The translations under genes and the position numbers were made by a program. 64,000 nt of DNA from Bacillota bacterium (GTDB lineage Bacteria > Bacillota > Clostridia > Lachnospirales > CAG-274): NCBI GenBank assembly GCA_017460805.1, contig JAFUAF010000037.1, positions 62,001-126,000 on the forward strand, given 5' to 3'. The notes beneath the pieces were generated by a model. The model had not been told where the DNA came from and ran no database searches. It worked only from the letters and a program-made list of their open reading frames with translations. Positions 18,132 through 26,695 of this stretch are shown one piece after another; position 1 is the stretch's first letter; every line of letters begins with the position of its first letter.

Positions 18132-18211
18132 GCGGATGTGGCGGAATTGGCAGACGCGCCGGACTTAGAATCCGGTTCTTCGGAGTGCAGGTTCAAGTCC
18201 TGTCATCCGCA
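18132..18211 (+). tRNA. tRNA-Leu, anticodon TAG
   Basis: GCGGATG pairs with CATCCGC; D-arm with GGCAGA, anticodon loop CTTAGAA (TAG), long variable arm, T-arm with GGTTCAAGTCC, discriminator A. The class II shape fits Leu. CCA is not encoded. Confidence 0.96.
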
Positions 18212-18213
18212 TT

Positions 18214-18237
18214 AAGCTCCCTTGCGGGAGTTTTTTT
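18214..18237 (+). terminator. Terminator after tRNA-Leu
   Basis: CTCCC-TTGC-GGGAG followed by seven T. Confidence 0.85.
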
Positions 18238-18257
18238 ATTTAAACGGGAGGACTGTT

Positions 18258-19016
18258 ATGTACTATTTTGACACCCATGCCCATTATGACGACCCGTCAT
18301 TTGATGCGGACAGGGAAGAACTGATAAGAAAGATGCACGAATTCGGCATAGGCAAGATAATAAATGTAGGCGCGGATATGCAGTCAAGTCTTAACAGTAT
18401 AAATTTAGCGAAAAAGTATGACTTTTTTTATGCCGCGGTGGGCGTTCATCCTTATGACACAAAAGAAATGTGTACAGAAGATATCAAATTGTTACAAAAG
18501 TATTGCGAATGTTACAAAGTGGTTGCGATAGGTGAAACAGGTCTGGATTATCACTATGAGGATGCGGACAGAGAGGAGCAGTGCTACTGGTTTGAAAAAC
18601 AGCTTGAACTTGCCAAAATAGCAGACAAGCCTGTCATCATCCACTCGCGTGATGCGGCGGAAAAAACCTACGAAATTATCGCAAAAAGCGGCATAAACCG
18701 CGGAGTTATACATGCTTTTTCGGGCAGTTTGGAGCTTGCGAAAGAGTATGTCAAGCTTGGTTTTTATATCGGTGTCGGGGGAGTTGTAACATTTAAAAAT
18801 GCGAAAAAATTAGTCCGAGTGGTTGAAAATTTGCCCTTAAGTCGAATTTTGTTGGAAACAGATGCACCATATCTCGCTCCCGAGCCATACAGAGGCAAGC
18901 GAAATAATTCACAAAATCTACAAGTTGTAGCTGATAAAATTAGTAAAATTAAACAAATCGAGGTAAATGAGGTCATAAAAACAACGTGTGAAAATGCCGA
19001 AATGTTATTTTTATGA
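18258..19016 (+). CDS. tatD: TatD-family metal-dependent deoxyribonuclease
   Basis: A 252-residue TIM-barrel hydrolase. Metal ligands are visible: DTHAHYDD (His7 and His9), GETGLDYHYE (Glu), HSRDA (His), HAFSG (His) and ETDAPYLAP (Asp). Family members have 3'-5' exonuclease activity; the cellular role is not settled. GGGAGG precedes ATG 18258; in-frame sequence upstream to 18222 runs through the tRNA terminator and is rejected. Confidence 0.92.
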   Translation: MYYFDTHAHYDDPSFDADREELIRKMHEFGIGKIINVGADMQSSLNSINLAKKYDFFYAAVGVHPYDTKEMCTEDIKLLQKYCECYKVVAIGETGLDYHYEDADREEQCYWFEKQLELAKIADKPVIIHSRDAAEKTYEIIAKSGINRGVIHAFSGSLELAKEYVKLGFYIGVGGVVTFKNAKKLVRVVENLPLSRILLETDAPYLAPEPYRGKRNNSQNLQVVADKISKIKQIEVNEVIKTTCENAEMLFL

Positions 19017-19025
19017 AAAAAGTTG

Positions 19026-19054
19026 TTGCATAAGTGTTACGAATGTGTTAATAT
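19026..19054 (+). promoter_or_regulatory. Promoter of the YabE-like gene
   Basis: TTGCAT at 19026-19031, 17-nt spacer, TAATAT at 19049-19054. Two GTGTTA motifs fall in the spacer and at the -10. Confidence 0.6.
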
Positions 19055-19059
19055 ATTAC

Positions 19060-19215
19060 CTGTAGTTGTTGAAGCAAATGTTTCAAAAGTGTTACACAAA
19101 ATGTTACACAAACATTTCAACGACGGTTTTACAAGAGAAACCTGTGAAACTATGCAAAAGATATACTTAGTAGAGGTACTGAAGAAAATAAAAAACGAAA
19201 ACAAAAACAGTGCCT
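19060..19215 (+). promoter_or_regulatory. Structured 5' leader with repeated GTGTTAC motifs
   Basis: GTTG and AAATGTTT (19068-19083) pair with AAACATTT-CAAC (19110-19121). The loop holds GTGTTACAC and TGTTACAC; with the two in the promoter, the motif occurs four times in 90 nt. I do not recognise a known riboswitch here. Confidence 0.4.
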
Positions 19216-19231
19216 TAAGGAGGACTATTTT

Positions 19232-20257
19232 ATGGCAAAGAGAGCAAAAGGTTTGGTATTGACTTTAACAACGGTCATTTTATCGGCTGTAATGCCTGTT
19301 ACCGCATCATCTGCGGATTCCAAAAAGGTAAGGCTTACTACAGACGGACAAAGCACATTCTATCAGACGACTGCAGCAACAGTTGATGAGTTTTTTAAAA
19401 CAAATAAGCTCGCATACGATCTTAACTACAAGGTAAGTGCAGCGGGCGAAGATGAAGTTACGGACGGTATGCAGATAGTTGTTGTATCTCCCAAAAAAGT
19501 GACAATATCCGTAAACGGCGGCGCAAAGACCTTTGAAACGGAGACACAGTGTGAAACTATCGGCCAGCTGATGCTTGAGCTTAAGCAGAGCACAGGCACA
19601 GGCTACAAAACAGCCGAAGGCAGATCTTCTTCTGAAAAGGTCAAGGACGGCGACACGATAGAACTTCGTGACGTAAGAGAAGAAATTTACACAGAAACAG
19701 AAGAAATTCCTTTCTCCAGAGTAGAGGAAAAGACAGAGGAACTCTTTGAGGGCGAAACAAAAGTTAAGCAGCAGGGCGTTTCGGGCAAGAAGCTTATCAC
19801 TATGAAGACTATCTTCTACGGCGGTGAGCAGGTAGATAACTACTGCATCGAAAGAAAGGTAGTTGCAGAACCCGTAAACGAGATCGTACTTGTAGGTACA
19901 AAGAAAAAGGACGGCTCGGGTGTTGTCGATCTTGGTGCAGACCTCGGTCAGATAACATATTCAAGAGAAGTTACAATGAACGCTACGGCTTACTGCCCAT
20001 GCGCACAGTGTAACGGCTCTTGGGCAGGTCAGCCTTCAACAATGGGCTTAAGGGTACAAAAAGGCATCGTTGCCGTTGACCCCAAGTTCATACCTCTTGG
20101 TACAAAGCTTTATGTAGAAGGTTACGGTTATTGTATAGCAGCCGATACAGGCGGAGCAATAAAGGGCAACAGAATTGACCTTTGCTACAATTCACACAGT
20201 GAGGCACTCGGTTCGGGCTGGGGTCACACTCCCGTAAAAGTTTACATACTTGAATAA
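19232..20257 (+). CDS. YabE/Rpf-like cell-wall protein (DUF348, G5 and 3D domains)
   Basis: A secreted protein of 341 residues: signal peptide (1-28), ubiquitin-like DUF348-type segments (about 32-145), a G5-like domain (about 148-222) and a C-terminal 3D domain (about 245-341). The three Asp of the 3D fold are at D283, D305 and D316 (VDP, ADT, IDL); Y254 and CPCAQC precede them. 3D domains are peptidoglycan lytic enzymes related to MltA, and YabE is a Bacillus relative. AGGAGG precedes ATG 19232. Monocistronic, with its own promoter and terminator. Confidence 0.88.
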   Translation: MAKRAKGLVLTLTTVILSAVMPVTASSADSKKVRLTTDGQSTFYQTTAATVDEFFKTNKLAYDLNYKVSAAGEDEVTDGMQIVVVSPKKVTISVNGGAKTFETETQCETIGQLMLELKQSTGTGYKTAEGRSSSEKVKDGDTIELRDVREEIYTETEEIPFSRVEEKTEELFEGETKVKQQGVSGKKLITMKTIFYGGEQVDNYCIERKVVAEPVNEIVLVGTKKKDGSGVVDLGADLGQITYSREVTMNATAYCPCAQCNGSWAGQPSTMGLRVQKGIVAVDPKFIPLGTKLYVEGYGYCIAADTGGAIKGNRIDLCYNSHSEALGSGWGHTPVKVYILE

Positions 20258-20264
20258 TAATATT

Positions 20265-20297
20265 GACGGATGGTCATTTGACTGTCCGTCTTTTTTT
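20265..20297 (+). terminator. Terminator after the YabE-like gene
   Basis: GACGGA pairs with TCCGTC (20265-20270 with 20285-20290), followed by seven T. Confidence 0.88.
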
Positions 20298-20766
20298 GCT
20301 ATTATAGGACATAAACGCAATTTGTATAATATTTATATAGCTTAAATTTAATGATTTTAATGCAAAATTAATGACTAAAAGTAAAAATGTAAAAAATAAA
20401 TGTCTGCAAACCCTCTTGTTATGTGCATATTTTAAATTATTGTAAAAAATGCTGAAAAATTTTTAAAAAAGGTCTTCACAAAACATAATTTTTATGGTAC
20501 AATATATACAAATAAAGGTTTTGGCTGTTAATGAGGTAGCCTGTTTGTGGGTTTTGGTCAAATTTGGGTACGTTTTTTATACGTTCAAGGGTGGTTTTGC
20601 TTTTGTCTGAAAAAAATGTATAAAAATTTTCAAAAATCTATTTACAAATTAGTGAAAATAGGTTATTCTATTAATGGGTTAAACTTTGCGTGCAGTAAAA
20701 CAAAAACAAACAAACTACTGTACATAAAAAACTATGCATTTACCTATAAAAGAAAGGGGATCAAAA
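20298..20766 (+). promoter_or_regulatory. Long AT-rich promoter/leader region of the sugar ABC importer
   Basis: A promoter TTCACA (20475-20480), 17 nt, TACAAT (20498-20503) would give a ~255-nt leader. A weaker candidate TTTACA-17-TATTCT lies near 20640. No gene is seen in the stretch. No clear CRE site was recognised. Confidence 0.55.
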
Positions 20767-22233
20767 ATGAAAAAGAACTTATTAATCAGATTGACAAGTC
20801 TGGGTCTTGCAGTTGTTACCGCTATGGGTATGACAGCTTGTAACGGCGGCGGCTCAACAGGCGGCGCAGGCTCTGCAGGCAATGAAGAGTATTCAAAGCC
20901 CGAGTCGATCAAAATGACATTCGATACCTGTATGACATTCGAAAACGGTCTTCAGGACGTATGTGATGAGTACCAGAACAAGACAGGCATCAAGCTTGAG
21001 CTTGAAAAGCCCGACCACAACAAGTACTATGAGAAGATCACTCTTGCATTTGCATCCGGTACACCTTCGGACGTAATCGAGATGGGTTCTACTTACTATC
21101 CCGAAAACGCTAACAACGGCGCTCTCTGGGATATGACAAACGCTTGGGAAACAACAGAGGCTCCCGCTAAGGCTATAATCGACGCTTCTTATGTTGATGC
21201 TCTTAAGATCGACGGCGTTCTTTACGGCTTCCCTACAGTTGCAGGTAACGGTACCGTTACTTATGTAAGACAGGATTGGCTCGATTCTATGGGTATCAAG
21301 ATGCCCGAGACTTATGATGAATTTATCGAAATGCTTCGTGCATTCAAGGGCAGAGGCAGCGGTACTATTCCTCTTACGGCAGCAGGTCTTCTTAACAACG
21401 GTGAAACACCTTACGACATTTATTTAAGAGAGTTCTATCAGGATGCTATCCCCGACTTCTATCAGAAAGAAGACGGCACATGGGTTGACGGTTTCTCCGA
21501 ACCCGCTATGGAACAGGCTCTTACAAGACTTCACGACGCATTTGCAGAAGGTCTTATCGACGGTGAGATCGTAACAAACAAGACATCTACTTGCCGTGAT
21601 AAGGTTAACGCAGGCCTTGTTGGCTGCTTCAACTACTGGGCAGGTATGTGGTGTGCTAAGCTTGAGGATGCTACTACAGGTACAGATCCTAACGCTAAGT
21701 TTGCTGCTATGCCTATCATCAAGGAGGCAGGTCACTATACAGAGCGTGTACCTACCGCACTTGTAATCACAAACAACTGTGCTAACCCCAGAGGCGTATT
21801 TGAAGACCTCATCATGTATTCACATGACGGCGGCGAGGGTCAGATGCTCTTTACACACGGTGTTCTTGACAAGCACTATGTAGACAACGGCGACGGCACA
21901 TGCACAGCTCTTCCTTACTACGAAGATCCTACAAAGCTTTGCGAGAAGTCATTCTACGCTCCTGAGCTTTCTATCAGCGAGTGGAACGATCCTATCGCTC
22001 TCGATCCTCGTGTAGAAGAATCTCTTAAGGTATTCCGTGACAACAGAACATTTGCTTCCGTTCCTGTTGTTTCCGATGTTATCTCCGAGAACCTTTCAAA
22101 CCTTAACGTAGTTAAGGGTGAAGTTGCAGCTAATGTACTTCACGGCAATATCTCCGTTCAGGAAGGTATGGAAAAATACAACAAGGATGCAGGCAAGTAT
22201 GTTGAAGCTATCCTTGCTGACTTAAACAGCTGA
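20767..22233 (+). CDS. Sugar ABC transporter substrate-binding lipoprotein
   Basis: 488 residues. A lipoprotein signal with lipobox GMTAC makes Cys25 the lipid anchor; a GGGSTGGAGSAG linker follows, then a large family 1-type solute-binding fold (LELEKPDHNKYYEKITLAFASGTPSDVIEMG is typical). Anchored outside the membrane, it would hand a carbohydrate, probably an oligosaccharide, to the permeases that follow. ATG 20767 follows AAGGGG. Codon use is strongly biased, suggesting high expression. Confidence 0.9.
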   Translation: MKKNLLIRLTSLGLAVVTAMGMTACNGGGSTGGAGSAGNEEYSKPESIKMTFDTCMTFENGLQDVCDEYQNKTGIKLELEKPDHNKYYEKITLAFASGTPSDVIEMGSTYYPENANNGALWDMTNAWETTEAPAKAIIDASYVDALKIDGVLYGFPTVAGNGTVTYVRQDWLDSMGIKMPETYDEFIEMLRAFKGRGSGTIPLTAAGLLNNGETPYDIYLREFYQDAIPDFYQKEDGTWVDGFSEPAMEQALTRLHDAFAEGLIDGEIVTNKTSTCRDKVNAGLVGCFNYWAGMWCAKLEDATTGTDPNAKFAAMPIIKEAGHYTERVPTALVITNNCANPRGVFEDLIMYSHDGGEGQMLFTHGVLDKHYVDNGDGTCTALPYYEDPTKLCEKSFYAPELSISEWNDPIALDPRVEESLKVFRDNRTFASVPVVSDVISENLSNLNVVKGEVAANVLHGNISVQEGMEKYNKDAGKYVEAILADLNS

Positions 22234-22260
22234 TAAGCTGTACCGATTTTATCGGAAATC

Positions 22261-22292
22261 ACACAGTCCCTGCTTAAGGGCGGGGGCTGTGT
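22261..22292 (+). other. Intercistronic hairpin after the binding-protein gene
   Basis: ACACAG-t-CCC pairs with GGG-g-CTGTGT, with no T-run after it. This is the usual place for an mRNA-stabilising stem that keeps the binding protein more abundant than its permeases. Confidence 0.6.
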
Positions 22293-22320
22293 TAAAAAAT
22301 AATGAAAGGGATGATTTTTA

Positions 22321-23301
22321 ATGGCAACAAATACCGACGCTATTATCGTAAAAAAGCCACCTCTTGGTATCAGAATGTATAAGTACAGATATTTCTACCT
22401 GATGGCTATTCCTGTAGTTGTACTGCTGCTTTTATTCTTCTATTGGCCCATGCTTGGTATTCGCTTTGCTTTCTCAACATATAAGTTAAAGCACATCACA
22501 AGCGGACAGGGTCCCGATTACTCAACAGGTATAGGAAACTTCCAAAAACTGTTTACAGACAGATTCTTTACGGATTCTTTCAGAAATACAGTTATCCTGA
22601 GTTTCTGGAACCTTGTATTTGCTACTGTTTTCACAGTAGTTGTTGCTCTTCTTATCAACGAGCTTCAGCATGAATGGGGCAAAAAGTTTGTTCAGACAGT
22701 TCTGTACTTACCTCACTTCCTTTCATGGGTTGTTGTTGCATCTATCTTTACTCTGCTTCTTTCGGCAGGTGCCGATGCAACAGGTGCAGATACATCGACA
22801 GTTGGTTTTATCAACGCTGTATTCTTAAAATTAGGTTTGATCGACAAACCTGTATCATTCTTAACGGAAACTTCGACCTGGCGTCCTGCATGGTACATCA
22901 TCCAGCGCTGGAAAGAAACAGGTTGGGGTACTATTATCTACCTTGCGGCTCTTTCGGGTATCAGCCCCGACCTTTACGAGGCAGCCGAGATCGACGGCGC
23001 AGGCAGAATGAAACAAACTTGGTACATCACATTACCAAGCCTTATGAATACTATCCTTATCGTATTCATACTTAACCTTGCAAAAATTCTTAACGTATTT
23101 GAATCTGTATTCGTGCTTTACAACGACCTTGTATTGTCTGTATCCGACGTTATCCAGACATATACATACCGTAAAGGTATCCAGGGCAATGACTACGGCT
23201 ATGCAACAGCTATCGGTCTGTTCAAGTCTGTTATCTCCCTCTTCCTTGTAACCGGTGCTGACTACGTTGCAAAGAGAATCAGAGGCTACGGTATTGTATA
23301 A
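22321..23301 (+). CDS. Carbohydrate ABC transporter permease (LplB-like)
   Basis: A 326-residue integral membrane protein with about six helices. The EAA loop that contacts the ATPase is EAAEIDGAGRMKQTWYITLPSL (about 220-241). It is the first permease of the pair and resembles the LplB/YteP group. AAAGGG lies before ATG 22321. Confidence 0.9.
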   Translation: MATNTDAIIVKKPPLGIRMYKYRYFYLMAIPVVVLLLLFFYWPMLGIRFAFSTYKLKHITSGQGPDYSTGIGNFQKLFTDRFFTDSFRNTVILSFWNLVFATVFTVVVALLINELQHEWGKKFVQTVLYLPHFLSWVVVASIFTLLLSAGADATGADTSTVGFINAVFLKLGLIDKPVSFLTETSTWRPAWYIIQRWKETGWGTIIYLAALSGISPDLYEAAEIDGAGRMKQTWYITLPSLMNTILIVFILNLAKILNVFESVFVLYNDLVLSVSDVIQTYTYRKGIQGNDYGYATAIGLFKSVISLFLVTGADYVAKRIRGYGIV

Positions 23302-23316
23302 GGAGGCGATATTGTT

Positions 23317-24180
23317 ATGAGTACTAAATTCAGTTTTCAAAAAGGTTATAGAGCTCGTGCAGTATTCGTAATCTTAAATACTATATTCTTTATCTTTATG
23401 ATGGTATGTATGATCGTGCCTATCTTAAAGATCTTGAGTGACTCTTTAATGAACCATACTGTTTACGGTATGCAGCTTATACCCGATGAGTTTAATCCCA
23501 TTGCGTATTCGTATATCTTTACCCGTGACTCATTAAGACGTCCTCTTGTAATTTCTATCTACACAACACTTTTGACCACTATCTTAGGTCTTTTGATCTC
23601 TACTATCGGTGCATACATCCTTATTCAGAGAGAAATGCCCGGCGTTAAGTTCTTTGGTTACATGCTTATGTTCACCATGATCTTTAACGGTGGTCTTATC
23701 CCTACATTCCTTGTTATCAAGAAGATGGGATTACTTAACACACTTTGGGCAGTTATACTTCCCATGTCACTTAACGTATCTAACCTGGTGCTTATGCGTT
23801 CATTCTTTGAAGGCTTGCCGACCAGTTTGTTCGAGGCTGCCGAGATCGACGGCTGTACCCCTATCGGTACATTCATCAAGATCGTGCTTCCTCTTTCAAA
23901 GGCAGCTCTTGCTTCTATCGGTCTTTTCTTCGCCGTTGCTGCATGGAGTGAATATTTCCACTATGTAATGTACATCAGTGATACATCAAAGTATAACTTC
24001 CAGTACAAACTGCGTGACCTCTTCGCTGATAAGCAGGAGGCTATGGAAGGTATCCAGATCAACCTTAAGACTCTTCAGTCTGCGGCTATCATCGTTTCTA
24101 TCGTGCCTTTCATGTTCATTTACCCATTCTGCCAGAAGTATTTCATGACAGGTATCACAATGGGCGCTGTTAAGGAATAA
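23317..24180 (+). CDS. Carbohydrate ABC transporter permease (YtcP-like)
   Basis: A 287-residue membrane protein with six helices and the EAA loop EAAEIDGCTPIGTFIKIVLPLS. It is the second permease, 15 nt after the first, preceded by AAGGAGG. No ATPase gene is in the operon, so the pair must use an ATPase encoded elsewhere, as MsmX does for several Bacillus importers. Confidence 0.9.
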   Translation: MSTKFSFQKGYRARAVFVILNTIFFIFMMVCMIVPILKILSDSLMNHTVYGMQLIPDEFNPIAYSYIFTRDSLRRPLVISIYTTLLTTILGLLISTIGAYILIQREMPGVKFFGYMLMFTMIFNGGLIPTFLVIKKMGLLNTLWAVILPMSLNVSNLVLMRSFFEGLPTSLFEAAEIDGCTPIGTFIKIVLPLSKAALASIGLFFAVAAWSEYFHYVMYISDTSKYNFQYKLRDLFADKQEAMEGIQINLKTLQSAAIIVSIVPFMFIYPFCQKYFMTGITMGAVKE

Positions 24181-24190
24181 TACAATAACA

Positions 24191-24217
24191 AAAGCACCGC
24201 TTCTGCGGTGCTTTTTT
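24191..24217. terminator. Bidirectional terminator
   Basis: AAAGCACCGC-TTCT-GCGGTGCTTT with T-runs on both strands. It closes the importer operon and, from the other side, the minus-strand lipoprotein gene. Confidence 0.88.
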
Positions 24218-24225
24218 ATATGGGT

Positions 24226-25392
24226 TTATTTTTTCAGGGTCAATTCAAAGCATGAATAGGGGTCGCTCATATCGCCCGAAAGGTAATATGAATTAAAGCC
24301 CTTGAAATTCAGTATGTCAAGCAGATCATTTGATGTAAAGGTATAATTGTCGCATCTGAAAGCGATAACACTCTCTCCGTGTGAAATATGGTCGTTTATC
24401 ACTGATTTTAAACTATCAAAATCATTGACAACAAGGTTATTATAAGTAAAATAATTGTATTTTTCGGACGAACAGATATAAGTATTATCATCGGGAATAT
24501 GGCTTCTGTTCAGTTGTACATCGGTAATGTTAAAATAGCTGCGGTAAACGTGCTGCGGTTCGTCGGGAACAGGGTCATCGGAAGTGACATCAACGTTATA
24601 ATATTCACCGTCTATTTTAACGACATTCCATGCGTGGTTTACACCGTCAAGTTTGCCTGTGACAATATGACATTCGATCCCGCTTAAACTGCAAAGAGCC
24701 ATAAAAGTGTTGGCATAAGCTTCACAAACACCCTTTTTGTTAAGAAGAAAAGGAATTATTCCGGTGGCGGTATCGCTTATTTCGGCTGCCTTAGCCGCTT
24801 CAACATCATAACTGTAATTTTTAACAATATAATCATGCAGTGCAAGCTCTTTTTCATAATCCGTCATATCGTCTGATATGACAGAATCCCTGATAAAGCC
24901 CAAAGAAGTAACTATATGCTGCTGTTCTTCATTCAAAAGCGGTATAAGCGAATTATCTGCACAGGCATGAGTAATGATATAGTTGTCGCTGTAATTAAAA
25001 GTATAGTCCATATAAGCGGTTTTTCCGATTATTTTGCCGTTTGATGAAAGAGAATACTTACCGCGTTTAAATTTGTGGATATCATAGGTATCTTCATCGA
25101 AATTATCTATTTTAAAATGAAGTTCCGTAACCAGATTGTCACAGGCTTCCGTTAAATATCCGAAAAAAATGTCGGGGTCGGAAATTGTCAATGTCTGTGA
25201 GAAGTCTGTTTTATATGTGTCTGCCGATCCGGCAGCAGTCCCGGTTTGAGGTTCTGTCTGTTCGGTTTGAAAGGTCTCTGTGTAAATGTCAGACTCCATA
25301 GGGGATACAGCGGGGCTGAAGTCCGAAATGCTGCTGCTGCATCCGCCCGCAAAAACGCAAAGGGTAAATACTGTAATTAGTCTTTTTTTCAT
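24226..25392 (-). CDS. Transglutaminase-like lipoprotein
   Basis: 388 residues. The lipobox AGGC makes Cys18 the anchor; a Thr/Glu/Ser-rich linker follows (to about 70). The transglutaminase-like core shows GVCEAYANTF (Cys), NHAWNVV (His) and DVTSDD (Asp), the papain-like triad. Secreted members may be peptidases or cross-linkers; the activity is not known here. It is 4 bp behind the pseudouridine synthase gene and probably cotranscribed with it. Confidence 0.85.
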   Translation of the reverse strand: MKKRLITVFTLCVFAGGCSSSISDFSPAVSPMESDIYTETFQTEQTEPQTGTAAGSADTYKTDFSQTLTISDPDIFFGYLTEACDNLVTELHFKIDNFDEDTYDIHKFKRGKYSLSSNGKIIGKTAYMDYTFNYSDNYIITHACADNSLIPLLNEEQQHIVTSLGFIRDSVISDDMTDYEKELALHDYIVKNYSYDVEAAKAAEISDTATGIIPFLLNKKGVCEAYANTFMALCSLSGIECHIVTGKLDGVNHAWNVVKIDGEYYNVDVTSDDPVPDEPQHVYRSYFNITDVQLNRSHIPDDNTYICSSEKYNYFTYNNLVVNDFDSLKSVINDHISHGESVIAFRCDNYTFTSNDLLDILNFKGFNSYYLSGDMSDPYSCFELTLKK

Positions 25393-25396
25393 ATAT

Positions 25397-26131
25397 TTAT
25401 TCTCCGATATATTTTTTTATCAAGTTCATTTCGTCATCGTTAAGTCGTCTGTATTCGCCCGCAGCAAGGCTTTCGTCCAGCTTTATCTCTCCGAAAGAGA
25501 GCCTTTTAAGGTAGATAACGATACCACCTTCGGCTTTTATCATTAATTTTACCTGATGAAATTTGCCTTCGGATATGGTTAGCTTTAATATCTGATATTC
25601 GTCGGTTTGGGCGATAAATTCAAGCTTTGCGCTTTTGCATTTATACCCGCCTTCTATCTCTATACCGTCAAGAAAACGCTGCCTGCTTTCCTCGCTGTAA
25701 ACATAGTTTTTTGCGTGGATAAGATAAGTTTTTTCAACGTGTTTTTTCGGCGAAAGGGTATTATGCGCAAAATTACCGTCATTTGTCAGCAAAAGCAGGC
25801 CTTCTGTGTCTATATCGAGCCTGCCGACAGGAAAAAGTCCGTCCTTTTTTACTTCGTCACCGATAAGGTCAAGCACTGTTTTGTGTTCCTTGTCCTCGGT
25901 CGCACTTATAACACCCGCAGGCTTATTGAGCATGATATAAGTATATTTTTCGCCTTTTGCGGGTATTCCGTCTATTTTAATTATATCGCAGTCTTCGTCG
26001 ATTTTTACGGCTTCGTCTTTAATGAGCCAATCATTTATGCTGACTTTGCCGGAATGTATGATTTTCTTCGCCTGCGAGCGGGTATAATTGCCGCATAAAG
26101 TAATGAATTTATCAAGCCTGACTTTTGCCAT
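25397..26131 (-). CDS. rRNA pseudouridine synthase (RsuA/RluB family)
   Basis: Isomerises a uridine in rRNA. 244 residues: an N-terminal S4 RNA-binding domain (about 3-60, RLDKFITLCGNYTRSQAKKIIHSG region) and a catalytic domain with LNKPAGVISATED and the active-site GRLDIDTEGLLLLTNDG. Which subunit and position are modified cannot be read from this. First gene of a minus-strand pair. Confidence 0.92.
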   Translation of the reverse strand: MAKVRLDKFITLCGNYTRSQAKKIIHSGKVSINDWLIKDEAVKIDEDCDIIKIDGIPAKGEKYTYIMLNKPAGVISATEDKEHKTVLDLIGDEVKKDGLFPVGRLDIDTEGLLLLTNDGNFAHNTLSPKKHVEKTYLIHAKNYVYSEESRQRFLDGIEIEGGYKCKSAKLEFIAQTDEYQILKLTISEGKFHQVKLMIKAEGGIVIYLKRLSFGEIKLDESLAAGEYRRLNDDEMNLIKKYIGE

Positions 26132-26286
26132 TTTTTTGCCTCGTGAAAAATCTATAAATTTTAACCAAAATGTAATAAATTTTTATGTACAAAATACATT
26201 TTCTCTGTTATAATTATATATAAGAATAAGTATTTTGTCAAAGGAAAAAGAAAAATAAACATTCCTTGACAGGGAGGAAAAAAATT

Positions 26287-26694
26287 ATGGCAGTAATTAA
26301 AGAAGCTATTGTATTAAATGATGACAACACCTTAAGCTTTGGCAACTATCTTCTTGCGGACAAGCAGAAAGTAGAATTCGAGGCAGGCGGTAATTTATAC
26401 AAGGTAAGGACACACAAGGACGTTACACGTCTTTCAAAAAATACTCAGCTTTTGCTTGAGACTGTGCCGGGTGCAACCGTGCATAATCTTAAGGTAGAGG
26501 ATAAGAAAGTTACATTTTCTATCGAGGGCAACGGCGGAACACAGGTAACGCTCGAACTGGAAAATGATGCACATTATACCATTTATATAGATGATGTCAG
26601 CATCGGAAATATCGCTACTAACTTTGCAGGTAAAATAAGCTTTGGCATGGAGCTTACAGATAAGCCCCAGTCTGTTAAGATAGAGAAGCACTGA
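26287..26694 (+). CDS. Conserved hypothetical protein (short all-beta-looking protein)
   Basis: 135 residues, no signal or membrane segment. I recall similar Clostridial proteins carrying the label endosialidase, but no catalytic motif supports an enzyme here; treat that label as doubtful. Alternating hydrophobic residues suggest beta structure. GGGAGG lies before ATG 26287. A TATAAT at about 26210 gives a likely promoter. radA starts 1 nt after its stop. Confidence 0.7.
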   Translation: MAVIKEAIVLNDDNTLSFGNYLLADKQKVEFEAGGNLYKVRTHKDVTRLSKNTQLLLETVPGATVHNLKVEDKKVTFSIEGNGGTQVTLELENDAHYTIYIDDVSIGNIATNFAGKISFGMELTDKPQSVKIEKH

Positions 26695-26695
26695 T

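Noticed and set aside
17976-18211. tRNA-Leu interrupted by a group I intron
   Set aside because: The second copy is a complete tRNA and the spacer is too short and lacks intron landmarks; a duplication fits.
19060-19215. c-di-AMP riboswitch before the YabE-like gene
   Set aside because: None of the conserved G-rich elements of that riboswitch are present.
20547-20843. 98-residue frame upstream of the sugar-binding lipoprotein
   Set aside because: It overlaps the true start and lies in the leader; no ribosome site.
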